DNA from: Bicyclus anynana
Taxonomy: Eukaryota > Arthropoda > Insecta > Lepidoptera > Nymphalidae
Reading direction: 5' to 3'
Length of the DNA: 64,000 nt
Assembly (NCBI RefSeq): GCF_947172395.1
Contig: NC_069108.1
Coordinates: 411,501 to 475,500 of the forward strand
Shown: piece by piece, positions 11,531 through 22,935 of the stretch
How the letters are laid out: every line of letters begins with the position of its first letter
Position numbering within the stretch: the stretch's first letter is position 1
Made by a program: the position numbers and the translations under genes
The notes under the pieces: generated by a model
What the model saw: only the letters and a program-made list of their open reading frames with translations
Told to the model about the DNA's origin: nothing
Database searches by the model: none

Positions 11531-11699
11531 CTGAAATATAAGAAAAAAATTCAGCTTTCCTTCTGACCACAAGGCATACCTCTCTTCGCTTCGAAATTTC
11601 ACCTTGCCTCACTTCTTCCCTAACCTTACGCTACCCTGAACTTACCCCATCCATACCCTACCCTGCAATACGCCTCTCTACCTCTACCCTACCCTGTGT

Positions 11700-11935
11700 T
11701 TTCTTAATTGGTCCAGGACTGGCTGGTGGGAGGCTTCGGCCGTGGCTAATTACCACCCTACCACCCTAAACGTACCGCCAAGCGATTTTACGATCCGGTA
11801 CGATGTCGTGTAGAAACAGAATGGGGTGTTCATTTTCATCCTACGCCTAACAAGTCCGCTTCCATCATAGATTGTATCACTAACCATCAGGTGAGATTGT
11901 AGTCAAGGGCTAACTTGTAAAGAATAAAAAAAATA
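11700..11935 (+). mobile_element. SINE S2, 5'-truncated
   Basis: Body and 3' end of S2: TTAATTGGTCCAG, TACCGCCAAGCGATTTTACG, and the tail GGCTAACTTGTAAAGAATAA. The tRNA-like head is absent. Confidence 0.7.
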
Positions 11936-12004
11936 GGCTAACAAACGGAATTCCTTGACCATCACAGCCACTCGATCAACAACTCGTAATAAAACCTTTT
12001 TTCC

Positions 12005-12302
12005 AAAAAAAAATCAACCGACTTTACTATCATTAAAATAAACTAAAAAGCGAAAAATAACATCGAATATGCTGCCTTCTGATCACTTTGAAGGCGGTGC
12101 CATGTTAATTGAAGCTGTTTCTGAAAGAACCACGAGAAAAACCATCTGAAAATCCTAAAAAATATGATTTAAACGACTTGAGTTAATGCATTACTGTGTT
12201 GGCACCGCCTGCAAAGTGATCAGAAGTACGTTCAGATCAGATACGGTGTTATTTTTCGCTTTTTAGTTTATTTTTGTGATTTGGAAGTCGGTTGAATTTG
12301 TG
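12005..12302. mobile_element. MITE M2 copy
   Basis: Inverted arms, outer CAACCGACTT and AAGTCGGTTG, inner GGCGGTGCCA and TGGCACCGCC. Moderately diverged; non-coding. Confidence 0.7.
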
Positions 12303-13300
12303 CGTTCAATGGAGTAGCTAAATTCAGATTACTTTTTGCGGCGATTCTGTAGGCACGTAACATATCTTTATACTAATAGCATTAACAACTGAGTCTTAGG
12401 GCCATAAATCATTTCTCTATATCTATCTCGCTTGCACTTATGGGTCTTATGGAGCCGTCTAGTGAAGGGTGTAACAATGAAAGACATATTATCGATAAGT
12501 AAAGTTTATTATCGTATCTTGTTCACAAAATTAAAAAAATTAACAATATTTGATTTAATATAATACATATTTCATATTATATAATTATTAACTAAATAAA
12601 ATTAATCTTCATCTGAGTCTTCATCATCAGAATCTTCGTCTTCTGCCAAATTTATTATATATTAGTATCCATAGTGCGCAACGAGTAACACATGAATGTA
12701 TTTATTTAATTGCAGTAAACACATTTATAGCAAAAAAAATACGCAATGCAATTACATTAGAAACCGACCAATCAGAATCGTCCAAATCATTATTGACTCA
12801 TCATTAGCACGTGCGCAGGTAGCCGTTTATCGATAATTAGGGTGCGCAGGTAGGCGCGCTGCACATTCCTATCTTTTTTGACTTTTATGACCGGACGACT
12901 CAGATGATAATGCGCATACTATAGTATAAAATATCGTTTATCGTAACCCAATAAAACAACTAAAGATCGCGCCAACAACAACAAGGGTCCAGAACTCGAG
13001 GTCTAATTGTAAAAACTACCAGAATCAACAAGTACCCTCGACAGCCTCCAGTCGCTCGCAAAACAATATTTGTCTTCTCAATTGAGACCGCCTTCTAATT
13101 GATAACTAGATGTTCGATAAAAGTTACTTGTGAAGCATTTTCAAGGTTTCCAAAAGTAGGCTTTCACGGTCTTGCTTATAGAAAAGTCGAATTGTCAATG
13201 ATTACGTAAATGACAAAATTGCTTGGAAATGAAATGTATTACATGACAGGCTACTTATATACCTATTGTTAAATGGTGATAAACTAAAAAAGGATAAACT
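12303..13300. other. non-coding interval, unassigned
   Basis: No splice-bounded coding block. The minus strand at 12604-12651 reads a short acidic run (EDEDSDDEDSDED) before a stop, but with stops directly upstream. The stretch around 12780-12960 has repeated GTGCGCAGGTAG motifs and looks like decayed mobile DNA. Confidence 0.4.
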
Positions 13301-13301
13301 T

Positions 13302-13491
13302 GGCTGAGTTTGTTGTGGGCTCTTCTCGGACCAAGGCGCGTTTGGAACCCTCGTAACTTTAATTTAAGTTTCGAATAATTATTATCACCATTATCTTAAG
13401 TTTAATATTATTACCTGACGTTTCGAAAGAGCTTGTAAACTAAGTCTTTTTGAAATAAATGAATTTTGACTTTGACTTTGACTTTGACTTA
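13302..13491 (+). mobile_element. LINE La 3' end with (TTTGAC)n tail
   Basis: Untranslated 3' end (GGCTCTTCTCGGACCAAGGC, CCTGACGTTTCGAAAGAGCT) closing in repeated GACTTT. Two more copies, at 58765-59258 and 60070-60273, sit at exon borders of the clip protease gene. Confidence 0.75.
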
Positions 13492-13595
13492 GAGCGATAG
13501 ATATTGTAGGTACCTATTAATACTATAAGGAAGAGTGAAATTTAATGCATCATCTTAAGGACGAATAATTTTTTTATGGAGGAATGCACGAAGCT

Positions 13596-13740
13596 AATCC
13601 TACTAAATAAACGCGAAAGCTTGTATGGATGTTTGGATGTTTGTTACTCTTTAACGCCGCAACTACCGATCTGAATTAGCTGAAATTTGGTATTGAGACA
13701 TATTATAGCATGGATTAACACATAGGCTACTTTTTAAAAT
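13596..13740 (+). mobile_element. Helitron-like H1, 5' part
   Basis: TCCTACTAAATAAACGCGAAA start and the TTAGCTGAAATTTGGTATTG block; the 3' end is lost where the next element begins. Confidence 0.65.
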
Positions 13741-13744
13741 ATTT

Positions 13745-14060
13745 TAAAATAGCAAACGCACGCGACTTCGTCCGCCCTTAGACCTCTTTAATTCAGCCCT
13801 TACAGTAGTATCGCTGTAAAAATGAAGTAACTTCTCCCGTTTTCCCAACATTTCCCTTCACTGCTCTGCTCTGATCGTAGCGTGATGAAAAGTATACTAT
13901 AACCTGCCCAGGAGTATGAAGAATAATTGTTCCAAGTTTCGTTAAAATCCATCGAGTACTTTTTATTACTATAACGAACGTACAGAAAGACAGACAGGCA
14001 AAAATTTTACTGATTGCATTTTGGCATCAGTATCGATCACTAATCACCGCCCTTAAGTAA
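13745..14060 (-). mobile_element. Helitron-like H1 variant
   Basis: Degenerate reverse end (GCAAACGCACGCGACTTCGT) followed by the CGCTGTAAAAATGAAGTAAC body and ATTTTGGCATCAGTATCGAT. Confidence 0.65.
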
Positions 14061-14454
14061 ATTTATTTATACCTAGACTCAAACCTTCTCATAACCTGTA
14101 ACCAATCAACTAAACCGCTAATCCATCGCGACATCAAGCCCACACACAATAATAAAACAGACGCGCCTATCCCAAAATGATATTGTCATATAACGTCGCT
14201 TCTTTATGAGTATATTGCTGTTAGGACTCCGTATTACCTATATTGTAACGTAGGCGGGGTTCACGCCTCTAATACATATGCGTATGCAGTCAAATTGACG
14301 AAAATATTTTGTTGACTACAGCCAAAGATTTTGTACTTATTAGATAAGTCACTAGCACTTCGATACTGAGGCGAACAAAAGTGCCTAATTATCTTAATTT
14401 CATTTAATTTAGCACTCGTAAACAATGAAAATTATTTAAACAAATACGTCATCA
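14061..14454. other. unassigned non-coding DNA
   Basis: No coding block or recognisable repeat seen. Confidence 0.4.
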
Positions 14455-14738
14455 ATCCATATTCACCTCACTGCTGAGCTCGAGTCTGCTCTCACAATGA
14501 GAGGGGTTAGGCCAATAGTCCACCACGCTGGCAGATTTCACGCAAAGAATTAAGAAAATTCTCTGTTATGCAGGTTTCCTCACAATGTTTTCCTTCACCG
14601 TTTGAGACACGTGATATTTAATTTCGTAAAATGCACACAACTGAAAAGTTGGAGGTGCATGCCCCGGACCGGATTCGAAGCCACACCCTCCAGAATCGAA
14701 GGCAGATGTCATATCACTGGGCTATCACGGCTCGGATA
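14455..14738 (-). mobile_element. SINE S1 copy
   Basis: Reverse-strand S1, ACTGCTGAGCTCGAGTCTGC through GGATTCGAAGCC to GGGCTATCACGGCTC. Confidence 0.8.
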
Positions 14739-15540
14739 ACGAATAATGTAACTATCCGGCCGCAATTCAACTTAGCAACATATATGTCCAATATGGATAT
14801 TTGTATCATTTATATTACAACCAATTAAATAACACATGAGGGTATACATTTCTTGTGCTGGATCTTGTACTACAAGAAAGCCATTAATTAATCTTATAAA
14901 ATGTATTCTCCCACCAGCTTTTTCATAAATAAACACCCCCTTACCGTCCATCCTTATGTTTCGACGCTACGACAAACATACAAATAAACACGGTAAAGAA
15001 CCTCCTCTAATGTCGCTTATTATCAGCTAAATAGTAAAGTACCTAAATAGTAAATGCTCAGACTAATTAGATAAAGACCTGCCTCGCAAGACATTATTTT
15101 TCTGTCAAAGTATATGATCAACGATCTTATGCGATTATAAACACTGTCTCTATAGAATCGATGTTTCATAGTTTACAAAAAATACCTTTTTGTGTAATTA
15201 AATGGTGTAAAAAACTAACAAAAACTGCTAGTTTAGTATAAGATATGTATAAAATCTAAGCTCGTTTTTCTTAGAAAATGGCAGAAAATTTGGGTGCGAT
15301 ACTAGTCCTTATGTATTTAGTCTGAGAGGGAATGCAAGAGATTATGTGACGTCACAAGATGGCTACCTACACCTCTCGTACTCAACACGAGTGTGAGACT
15401 TCGATTGGCTCTTAACACCGATTTTCAACTTTAATCGGAGCCATTTTCGAAATATTATGAACAGCATTTTAACTAGATGAAAGCGTTTCTATGTGGAAAT
15501 CTTACAGAATTCAAATCCATCTAATCTATCTTTATCTATC
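14739..15540. other. unassigned non-coding DNA
   Basis: AT-rich, no coding block. 14822-14900 weakly resembles the outer arms of the 18335-19970 composite. Confidence 0.35.
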
Positions 15541-15634
15541 TTTACATGCAGGGCATTCCGTACTTAATTAATCAAACGCAAGTGGGGGATGCATCACCTA
15601 ATTATGTAAAAATTTGATTCGTTTTGAAAAACCC

Positions 15635-16545
15635 GTAAACCAAGTTATGACCAAGTTGCATTTTTTGTCAGAAATATTAAATGTTTCTATCTTGAATCAG
15701 TTTTTTCAATTCTGCTTTTATTTATTTATTTATTTACGTAAACTTACAATATACATATAGAGACATACACAAATAATATATAACTAGCTCGCATTGACTT
15801 ATACGTACATCTATGACAAGTGCACACAACATTCACTAAAAACTAAAAAACATGTAAACAGTCAAATACCACACAAGGAACAAAACAGATATAACTTAAC
15901 TTAATTATTATGGGGAAGAACTCACCGACAGATGATCGGTGAGTTTTTTTTTAAAGACACTATAAGAATTGGAAAATATGTCGATGCCAGGTATAGAACG
16001 TGATAGTTCATTATATTTTGCGCATATACGAGCAACGGGGGCTTGGTTTCCGAGATGTGTTCTAGCGAAAGGGATATGAAATGTTTTACGCTTCTTGCAA
16101 TGACGGGGATATCTAATCGGAACCGAAAGACAGACCCGGTCAAGTAGGTTGCTGCACTTCACCTCATAATGTACTATGTTATGTAAAAAACATTGGTCGC
16201 GTATTTCTCGCCTACTGCGAAGAGACATCATTTTAAACTTGGCAAGTCGTTGAAACTGCTTTAATTAATGATTAAACTTATCTCGGTTGTTCAATATTAT
16301 TTAAACGGATACATATACCACGATAAAACGACGAGATTTTTAATGTCGATATTTGAGTCCCGTCGTGACCACGATCCATGCAACTGGGTCGACATTAAAA
16401 ATATCGTCGTTTTATCGTGGTATATGTACCACGTATGTATGTTTAATTAAAATCATTAATTAAAGTAGCATTGAAAAAACTGATTCAAGATATAAACATT
16501 TAACAGAAACAAAAAAATGTAACTTAGTTATAACTTGGTTTACCT
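15635..16545. mobile_element. large foldback element split by a LINE
   Basis: Left arm 15635-15718 plus 16256-16350; right arm 16388-16545. The outermost arm parts match around TTGAATCAGTTTTTTCAA, and the inner arms (16311-16350 / 16388-16427) are a near-perfect pair around ACGATAAAACGAC. Without the LINE the left arm runs through CTGCTTTAATTAATG, as the right arm predicts. Confidence 0.7.
15719..16255 (-). mobile_element. LINE (Jockey/CR1-like) 3' fragment inserted in foldback arm
   Basis: The minus strand encodes RREIRDQCFLHNIVHYEVKC, then RVCLSVPIRY and FHIPFARTHLGNQAPVARIC, ending SVFKKKLTDHL, the usual C-terminal pattern of Jockey/CR1-class reverse transcriptases, followed by a (TAAA)n tail. 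It is flanked by CTGCTTT at 15712-15718 and 16256-16262, a 7-bp target duplication. 5'-truncated. Confidence 0.75.
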
Positions 16546-16547
16546 AC

Positions 16548-16915
16548 AGATGGAGCGTACGGAACACGAAGTGTCGTACCCGTCACGAATATGAAATTCA
16601 AAAACGAATACGTTCTCTTGTCAGTATAGTACGATACGAACGAAAATCAGTAATTTTTTAAAATATTATTCAAGAAAAATGTTTATAGATAGTTTAAAAA
16701 CTGTTCTCAAAAACTAAAGAAATAAGATGGAGTATTTTTTTATTTGATAATATTGATTAATATATTAATTTACGTAATTGTTGTTAGTGTTAAATTTTGA
16801 AATTTGTTTAAGCGGATGTCAAGGAGACGTGTGACTTTTGTTTTTTTTATGGGTTGCACCGGCTTCAGCACGCAGTTTGTAAAAACTCTCTCTGGTTACT
16901 CTGTGGGCATTGGTA
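16548..16915 (+). repeat. dispersed repeat, unoccupied copy
   Basis: Shares AAAACGAATACGTTCTCTTG, AATATTATTCAAGAAAAATG and GGATGTCAAGGAGACGTGTG with 28700-29520, where a solo LTR interrupts it. Family unknown. Confidence 0.65.
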
Positions 16916-17044
16916 ACAAAAAAATCTGGCTTCTATAAAATATGAGACAATAGGCACGCTGATAAAAAATCGCAGGCCATGCTAAACGCCATTTATATAT
17001 TAAAAAATAAACAGGTAAATAAACAGGTTTTGTTAATTCCTTTA

Positions 17045-17800
17045 TTTGTTTTTAACCGACTTCCAAAAATTAGGAGGTTCTACGTTCGGCTATATGTATG
17101 TTTTTTTTATGTATGTCCAGCGATAATTCCGTCATTTATGGACCGATTTTGAAAATTCCTTTTATGTTTTGAAGGGTTTGATTCCAGGGTGGTCCTATTT
17201 TTTTCATGTCAGGATCTGATGACCCTGGAGAAATCGAGGGAAAGTTTCGAAAATTGTAAAGACAACTAGTGCGTTTGTTAGTGTTTCCATAAGGTATTTT
17301 AAACCACTACAATTTTATGAAGGTCTGGAGTTGGTCTGATGATGGAGCCGAAACACAGACGATGGAACTCGTCAACGATTTACAGCAGTTACCTTTTGTT
17401 TAAGTTTGAATAATTTGTATTGATGAGAACTTTCCACCTAGATGGGTTGTGACTGTATTATGGGTCTGGTGATGAAGACGAGGGACAGTTAAGAGAACTG
17501 CTTAACGGTTCGCAGTAGCTACCTTGTGTTTGGACTTGATAAATTTGTATTGATGAGAACTTTACACCTAGATGGGTTGTGGCTGTATTAGGGGTCTGGT
17601 GATGAAGACGAAGGACAGTTAAGGGAACTCCTCGACGGTTTGCAGTAGCTACCTTGTGTTTGGACTTGATAAATTTGTATTGATGAGAACTTTCCACCTG
17701 GATAGGTTGTGACTGTATTAAGGGTCTGGTGATGAAGATGATGGAGAGTTAAGGGAACTCCTCCACGGTTGACAGTAGCTACTTCTTATTAGTTAAGATA
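17045..17800. repeat. repeat element with three ~130-bp tandem subunits
   Basis: Starts AACCGACTTCCAAAAATTAG. Units start at 17414, 17544 and 17674 with TTTGTATTGATGAGAACTTT, each with GGGTCTGGTGATGAAGA inside; a decayed unit precedes them from about 17320. The same head recurs as short pieces near 39613 and 59438. Confidence 0.7.
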
Positions 17801-18000
17801 CCTTTTACGTTTTTCTGGATATTCATATTACGTGTGAATAAAGGGAGAGTGAAATTTGTATATGAGTTAAGGTAGTATTTTTAAAATTGGGATTGTAAGA
17901 CTTAGGTGTTATTCATAATAAATTAACGTTTTAGCTTATTGCTTATTAATTTTTGCTCACATTTAGTAGGTATGCTAACACTAAAAATGAAAAAATAAAA

Positions 18001-18312
18001 ATTTTAATAAAAAAATTCAACCGACTTCCAACTCTAAAATTGACCTAAACTAAAAAGCAAAAAATAACATCTTACCTATGTGCTACCTTCTGATCAGTTT
18101 GAAGGCGGTGCCAATCTAGTGTCATGTTTTAATTAAAGCCATTTCTGAAAAAAACACAGAAATTAAACGGCTTGAATGAAAACATCACTGGCTTGGCACC
18201 GCCTTCAAACTGATTAGAAGGTAGCACATAGGTAAGATGTTATTTTTTGCTATTTAGTTTAGGTCAATTTTAGAGTTGGAAGTCGGTTAAATTTTTTTTA
18301 TTAAAATTTTTA
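18001..18312. mobile_element. MITE M2, best-preserved copy
   Basis: Nearly perfect inverted arms of about 115 bp (18001-18115 and 18193-18312), outer CAACCGACTTCCAACTCTAA, inner GAAGGCGGTGCCAA. The loop is about 78 bp. Non-coding. Confidence 0.85.
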
Positions 18313-18519
18313 TTCATGGTCGTTTTATTTTACCCTTTGTTGCCGCGGTCAAAGGTCCGCTTTTAGTCTAACATCCGACATTACAAATATAAACCCTCAT
18401 CTTTTATTTATTTGGGATAAGAATTCAATGATAGAAAGAATAGATGAAAATATTGCACAAAATACCTATTGAAACTACATAACTGATGAGGATATATGTA
18501 TAATATGATATGCACTATG

Positions 18520-19090
18520 ATATAAGTGCGGTAAGTTGAAAATTACAGCCGATTGATATTGATAAATGATATTGCAGCTCGAGCCACAGGCGAGAGCGGT
18601 AGTAAGGAAGCAGAGGCTGTAACTATCAAAGCGCACGTATGTCATACGACGTTTTATAACACATTTGCGAGGAAACACTCTTTGAACACACTTTCTGAAA
18701 ATGCTTTCTGTAAATTTTTACACAGATAGCAAAGTGCGAGCACCAGCGTTTTTTTTAGGCAAATGCACCAAAAACAACCCGTATTACTAATCAAGAAAAT
18801 TAATGTTTTTGTGTTACTGTTGTAAATGGTTGTCATTTATTGTCAAAATTATAAAAATTAAAGTATTAAATGTTTATTTATTATATTTTATTTCACAAAG
18901 TGAATTTTATTCATAAAATGTTGAGCACTTTTCTGACATAATAACTTTTTGCTAAGCTTTAAAAAAGTACCGTTAGTTTTTAGACCGATGATAAAGGTTT
19001 TATATTACATTACAGCACATGTGCATTTTTCTTTACATTACGACACATGTGGTTAATGAGATACATTACAATATTGAAATTGTTGAAATA
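18520..19090 (+). repeat. dispersed repeat shared with 59535-59990
   Basis: Shared blocks include AAAGCGCACGTATGTCATAC, GAACACACTTTCTGAAAA and GATGATAAAGGTTTTATATT. Non-coding. Confidence 0.65.
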
Positions 19091-19373
19091 ACAGATACTT
19101 TACGAACAAATCTGTCATAAATAACATTACTTAACTGTTTATATCTGGCAACCCTACAGTAGCAGTGTGAAAGCAGGCAACCTTTATTTTTCAATTCTTT
19201 ATGGGTATATTCTATTAACTATTGTATTTTCATTGACTAATGACGGTAAGAGATTAAATACATTTAATAAAATAATCATCTAATACTATCGAGCCGACAA
19301 CGAGCAACTTATTGTGCAATGTGTCAATGTGAATATTTTTTATCATTTAATTAATTTTAATAAGCCTCACGCA

Positions 19374-19690
19374 GAATCAGAAATGAGGAGATCCGCAGAA
19401 GAACCAAAATCACCGACATAGCTCAACGAGTTGCGAAGCTGAAGTGGCAATGGGCGGGGCACATAGTTCCAACAGCCGATGGACGTTGGCGTCCCAAGGT
19501 GCTGGAATGGCGGCCCTGCACTACAAAGAGCAGTGTTGTTCGACCCCCCACCAGATGGACTGACGACATCAAACGAGTCGCAGACATTCGCTGGATGCAG
19601 GCGGCTCAGTATCGTGATGTTTGAAAGTGCCTACAAAAGGCCTATGTCCTGCAGTGGACTCCATCGGCTGATATGATGATGATAATGATG
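19374..19690 (+). pseudogene. RTE-type LINE 3' end
   Basis: Reads NEEIRRRTKITDIAQRVAKL and KWQWAGH, then drifts. It matches the frame at 33710-34081 and ends in the (GAT)n run expected of RTE elements. 5'-truncated. Confidence 0.7.
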
Positions 19691-19696
19691 AATAAG

Positions 19697-19850
19697 CCTC
19701 AATAGCTCAACGGTAAGAGCGGTTGGACTCATCACTGAGGGGTGGTGGTTCGATCCCCTCACCGTTGGTCTATTGTCGTACCCACTCCTAGCACAGTCTT
19801 TGTCGACTAGTTGGAGGGGGATGGGAATATTGGTTATATTTAAAAAAATT
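19697..19850 (+). mobile_element. tRNA-derived SINE S3
   Basis: Pol III A box in TAGCTCAACGGTAAGAGC and B box GGTTCGATCCC, followed by a non-tRNA body (CGTACCCACTCCTAGCACAG, GGGGGATGGGAATATTGG) and an A-rich end. The body and the poor acceptor pairing argue against a functional tRNA. Confidence 0.65.
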
Positions 19851-20154
19851 ATAAATTAAAAAAAATATCCCAATTAAATAACAGATGAGGATATATATTT
19901 GTAATGCCGGACCTTAGACCATAAGCGGACCCTTGACCGCGGCAACAAATGGCAAAATTATAAAACGTCACATCACAGGGCACTGGAAAACTGTTGTTTG
20001 AAACTGTCTGTACCCTAATCATGTGTCAAAAGTAAAAACTACTTTGTTTACTTAACTCACTGAATTTTACTTTATTAAAACATCTGAGGAAAGAGCTCTT
20101 AAAAGTGACTGCCTGGTGATTCAGCAGTTAGTCTTAATAAGATTTACTTTTTGA

Positions 20155-20325
20155 CGGCCTCCGTGGCGCAGTGGTATGCGCGGTGGACTTCTGGGTTCGA
20201 TCCCCGGCTGTGCCGATTGTGGTTTTCTTAATTGGTCCAGAGCTGGCTGGTGAGAGGCTTCGGCTGTGGCTAGTTACCACCATACCGGCAAAGACTAACT
20301 AAGTGATTGCGTGTTCCGCAATTTT
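20155..20325 (+). mobile_element. SINE S2, 3'-truncated
   Basis: Head GACGGCCTCCGTGGCGCAGT with GGTTCGATCCC B box and GGCTGGTGAGAGGCTTCGGC; stops at a Lep1-type element. Confidence 0.75.
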
Positions 20326-20333
20326 TTTTCTTA

Positions 20334-20548
20334 TCTATGCTAAACTAATTTATAAAGCTGAAGAGTTTGTTTGTTTGTTTGTTTGTTTGTTTGAACGCGC
20401 TAATCTCAGGAACTACTTAGGTACTGGTTTGAAAAATTCATTCAGTGTTAGATAGCACATTTAACGAAGAAGACTATAGGCTATATATTATCCCCGTACT
20501 CCTACGGGAACGAAAAACACGCTGGTGAAACCGCGCGGCATCTGCTAG
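20334..20548 (+). mobile_element. Lep1-type Helitron-like element
   Basis: TC start (TCTATGCTAAACTAATTTAT), TTTG repeats, GAACGCGCTAATCTCAGGAA, GTTAGATAGCACATTTAACG, and the end CGCGCGGCATCTGCTAG|T. Short, non-autonomous. Confidence 0.8.
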
Positions 20549-21029
20549 TGTAATATAAAAGCTTAGTTTTCAGTATTTAATGACCAAATAAAAATATTCT
20601 TCTTTCTTTCTTTCAAATATGGTATTTTTTAATATGAATTTCTTAATACGTCGCGGACGTCTGTTAGTAAACAATAAAGTTTTTTTCACAATACGGTTAA
20701 TAGTTCAGTTTACATAATAATTGATATACTAATGACTTTACCTACAACTTCTTAATAACGATACTTGCATATTCATGACGTCACTAATCATTTAATAATC
20801 GTCCACTACGGACCATGGTTACTTGTTTAGAATTTAAATTCAACGCCTGGCTACGTATAGAAGAGATCATTTATATAGTTTAGAACCATCACTCCATTAG
20901 GAGATGGCGGGGTTAGAGAAATTATTCATACCTACTTATATTTGACGTACTCAGATGGTATATAAAATGGTTAATGATTTTTAACACGCTTATATTAGCT
21001 TCAAGAAAATCAAATGTTTTTCCATCTTT
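20549..21029. other. unassigned non-coding DNA
   Basis: Holds a TTCTTTCTTTC tail at about 20600-20615, perhaps a LINE end; otherwise nothing recognisable. Confidence 0.35.
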
Positions 21030-21032
21030 TGG

Positions 21033-21320
21033 GATCTTAAATTGACCCACTTCCCGGTCTCCGATTAGGATGAAATTTTGCACACGCTCTGAGTTCTGAT
21101 GACAATATATGGCTAGATATGAAACGTTATTACAAATCTAATATGGCGGCCTCCCCAAGCTTTTAACTATGTATGTAAGAAAATCTTGGAATCTTAATTT
21201 GGCCCACTTCCCGGTCTTCGATTAGGATGAAATTTTGCACACGCTCTGAGTTCTGATGACAATATATGACTAGCTAAGAAACGTCATTACAAATCCAATA
21301 TGGCAGCCTCCCCAAGATGG
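21033..21320. repeat. two tandem ~150-bp units
   Basis: Both units carry CCCACTTCCCGGTCT, GATGAAATTTTGCACACGCT and GCCTCCCCAAG; starts about 153 bp apart. Non-coding. Confidence 0.75.
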
Positions 21321-21497
21321 CCTTTCCAAGATGGCGGACTGACTAATTGAACTTTTAAACTATTTAACACGTTTTTTAGTTTTTTAAACTATTTAAAGTT
21401 AATCTAAGGTTAACTTAAAGGGTCACTGCGAACTTAGGGTCTGGTGGATTGGTTTCTTATAATATACCGGAGAAAATATCAAAAATTTCGTTTTAGA

Positions 21498-21770
21498 CAT
21501 GTATATGACCTCTGCCTTCGATTAGGTTCGAGTCCGGTCCGGGACATGCATCTCCAACTTTTCAGTTGTGTGCATTTTAAGAGATTAAATATCACGTGTC
21601 TCAAACGGTGAAGGAAAAACCTCGTGAGGAAACTTGCATACCACAGATTTTCTCAATTCTCTACGTATGTGAAGTCTGCCAATCTGCATTGGGGCAGTGT
21701 GGTAGACTATTAGCCTAACCATTCTCATTCTGTAAGAAGACTCGTGCCCAACAGTGAGCTGAATATGAGT
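21498..21770 (+). mobile_element. SINE S1 copy, damaged head
   Basis: Deleted between the A-box region and GGTTCGAGTCC; body and CAGTGAGCTGAATATGAG end present. Confidence 0.75.
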
Positions 21771-21944
21771 CCACTTTACAAAAATATAACTCAAAACATG
21801 AACGATTTATATCAAAAACACTTCAACCTACTTTTAATCCTATAAAGATAGAATTTTACAAAATCTTGAATGACATAATTTTTTTGATTTTCCTAATAGT
21901 ACAAATACTATTGTGTAGGTACAACTGTAACTTGCAACATTCCG

Positions 21945-22135
21945 TACAATTTTTCTACCCCTGTTTCACCCTCTTTTAATTTAATTTCGCGACAAAAAGT
22001 ATCCTATAACCTTATATGTATTATGGTTTCAAATCATGCTAAGTTTCATTTGAATTCTTTCGGTAGTTTCAGCGTGATGCTCGGTCAACAAAAATATGGA
22101 TAGACAGACAAAAAACCGAAAATTGACAGTGTCAA
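21945..22135 (-). mobile_element. Helitron-like H1 variant fragment
   Basis: Contains TTTCACCCTCTTTTAATTTA, AAAGTATCCTATAACCTTAT, CAGCGTGATGCTCGGTCAAC and a GACAGACAAAAA end; same body type as 48044-48440. Confidence 0.55.
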
Positions 22136-22430
22136 GGTAAGAAAGTAGATATCTATGCAAGCACTTGATCCACTAACGGTAAGTTAAAAATTAAAAAAAA
22201 TTCCTCCTTTTTAGTTCAGTTAAGAATGCACACAGCAAGCTTAACGCTTATTCACCACAAACTTGGATCTTGATGTGTTTTTAAAAAACAATACTTAGGA
22301 AAAGTTAAAATTAAAAATGGTATTATATTAAATATCTTTGCGAGTTCTTACTGTCTGCATTCTTGGGTTCGCTTTTCATGGACGGGAAAACTTGAATGAA
22401 AATGTTTTAATTTTTCTCTAACTTATCAAT

Positions 22431-22612
22431 ACTAGCAGATGCCGCAGGTTCCCGTTCCTGTAGGAATATGGGGATATAATATAGCCTATAGCACTCGGGG
22501 ATAGTGTAGCTTTTTAACAATGAAAGAATTTTTGTAATCGGTTCAGTAGTTTTAGAGCCTATTCAATGCAAACAAACAAACAAACTTATCTCATTATATT
22601 CCTCATTATAAA
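22431..22612 (-). mobile_element. Lep1-type fragment
   Basis: Reverse end CTAGCAGATGCCGCAGGTTC, AATATAGCCTATAGCACTCG and AAACAAACAAAC; the 5' terminus is degenerate. Confidence 0.65.
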
Positions 22613-22915
22613 TCCATATTCGGCTCACTGCTGAGCTCGAGTCTCCTCTCAGAATGAGAGGGGTAAGGCCAATAGTCCACCACGCTGGCCCAATGCGGAT
22701 TGGTAGACTTTACACACGCAGATTTAAGATTTTTCTTCTTATATTAATAATTCTCTGGTATGCAGGTTTCCTCACGATATTTTCTTTCACCGATTGAGAC
22801 ACGTGATATTTAATTTCTTAAAATGCACACAACTGAAAAGTTAGAGGTGCATGCCCCGGACTGAATTCGAACCCACACTCTCCGGAATTGGAGACAGAGG
22901 TCATATCCACTGGGG
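22612..22915 (-). mobile_element. SINE S1 copy
   Basis: Near full-length reverse S1, from CATATTCGGCTCACTGCTGA to the head; a short A/T insertion near 22735. Confidence 0.8.
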
Positions 22916-22935
22916 TCCACTGGTCATTGCTTTTT

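Larger units (their letters stand above)
18335..19970. mobile_element. composite DNA element with ~95-bp inverted ends
   Basis: Ends 18339-18425 and 19862-19965 are inverted copies (TTGTTGCCGCGGTCAA... and its complement, with CATTACAAATATA and CCTCATCT). The interior holds a repeat shared with 59535-59990, an RTE 3' end and an S3 SINE. No transposase frame seen. Confidence 0.55.

Noticed and set aside
12604..12660. Acidic run (EDEDSDDEDSDED) on the minus strand as a protein C-terminus
   Set aside because: Stops lie immediately upstream and no acceptor allows an exon there; probably a decayed element.
19697..19770. tRNA gene
   Set aside because: A and B boxes are present, but the acceptor stem does not pair and a SINE body follows.
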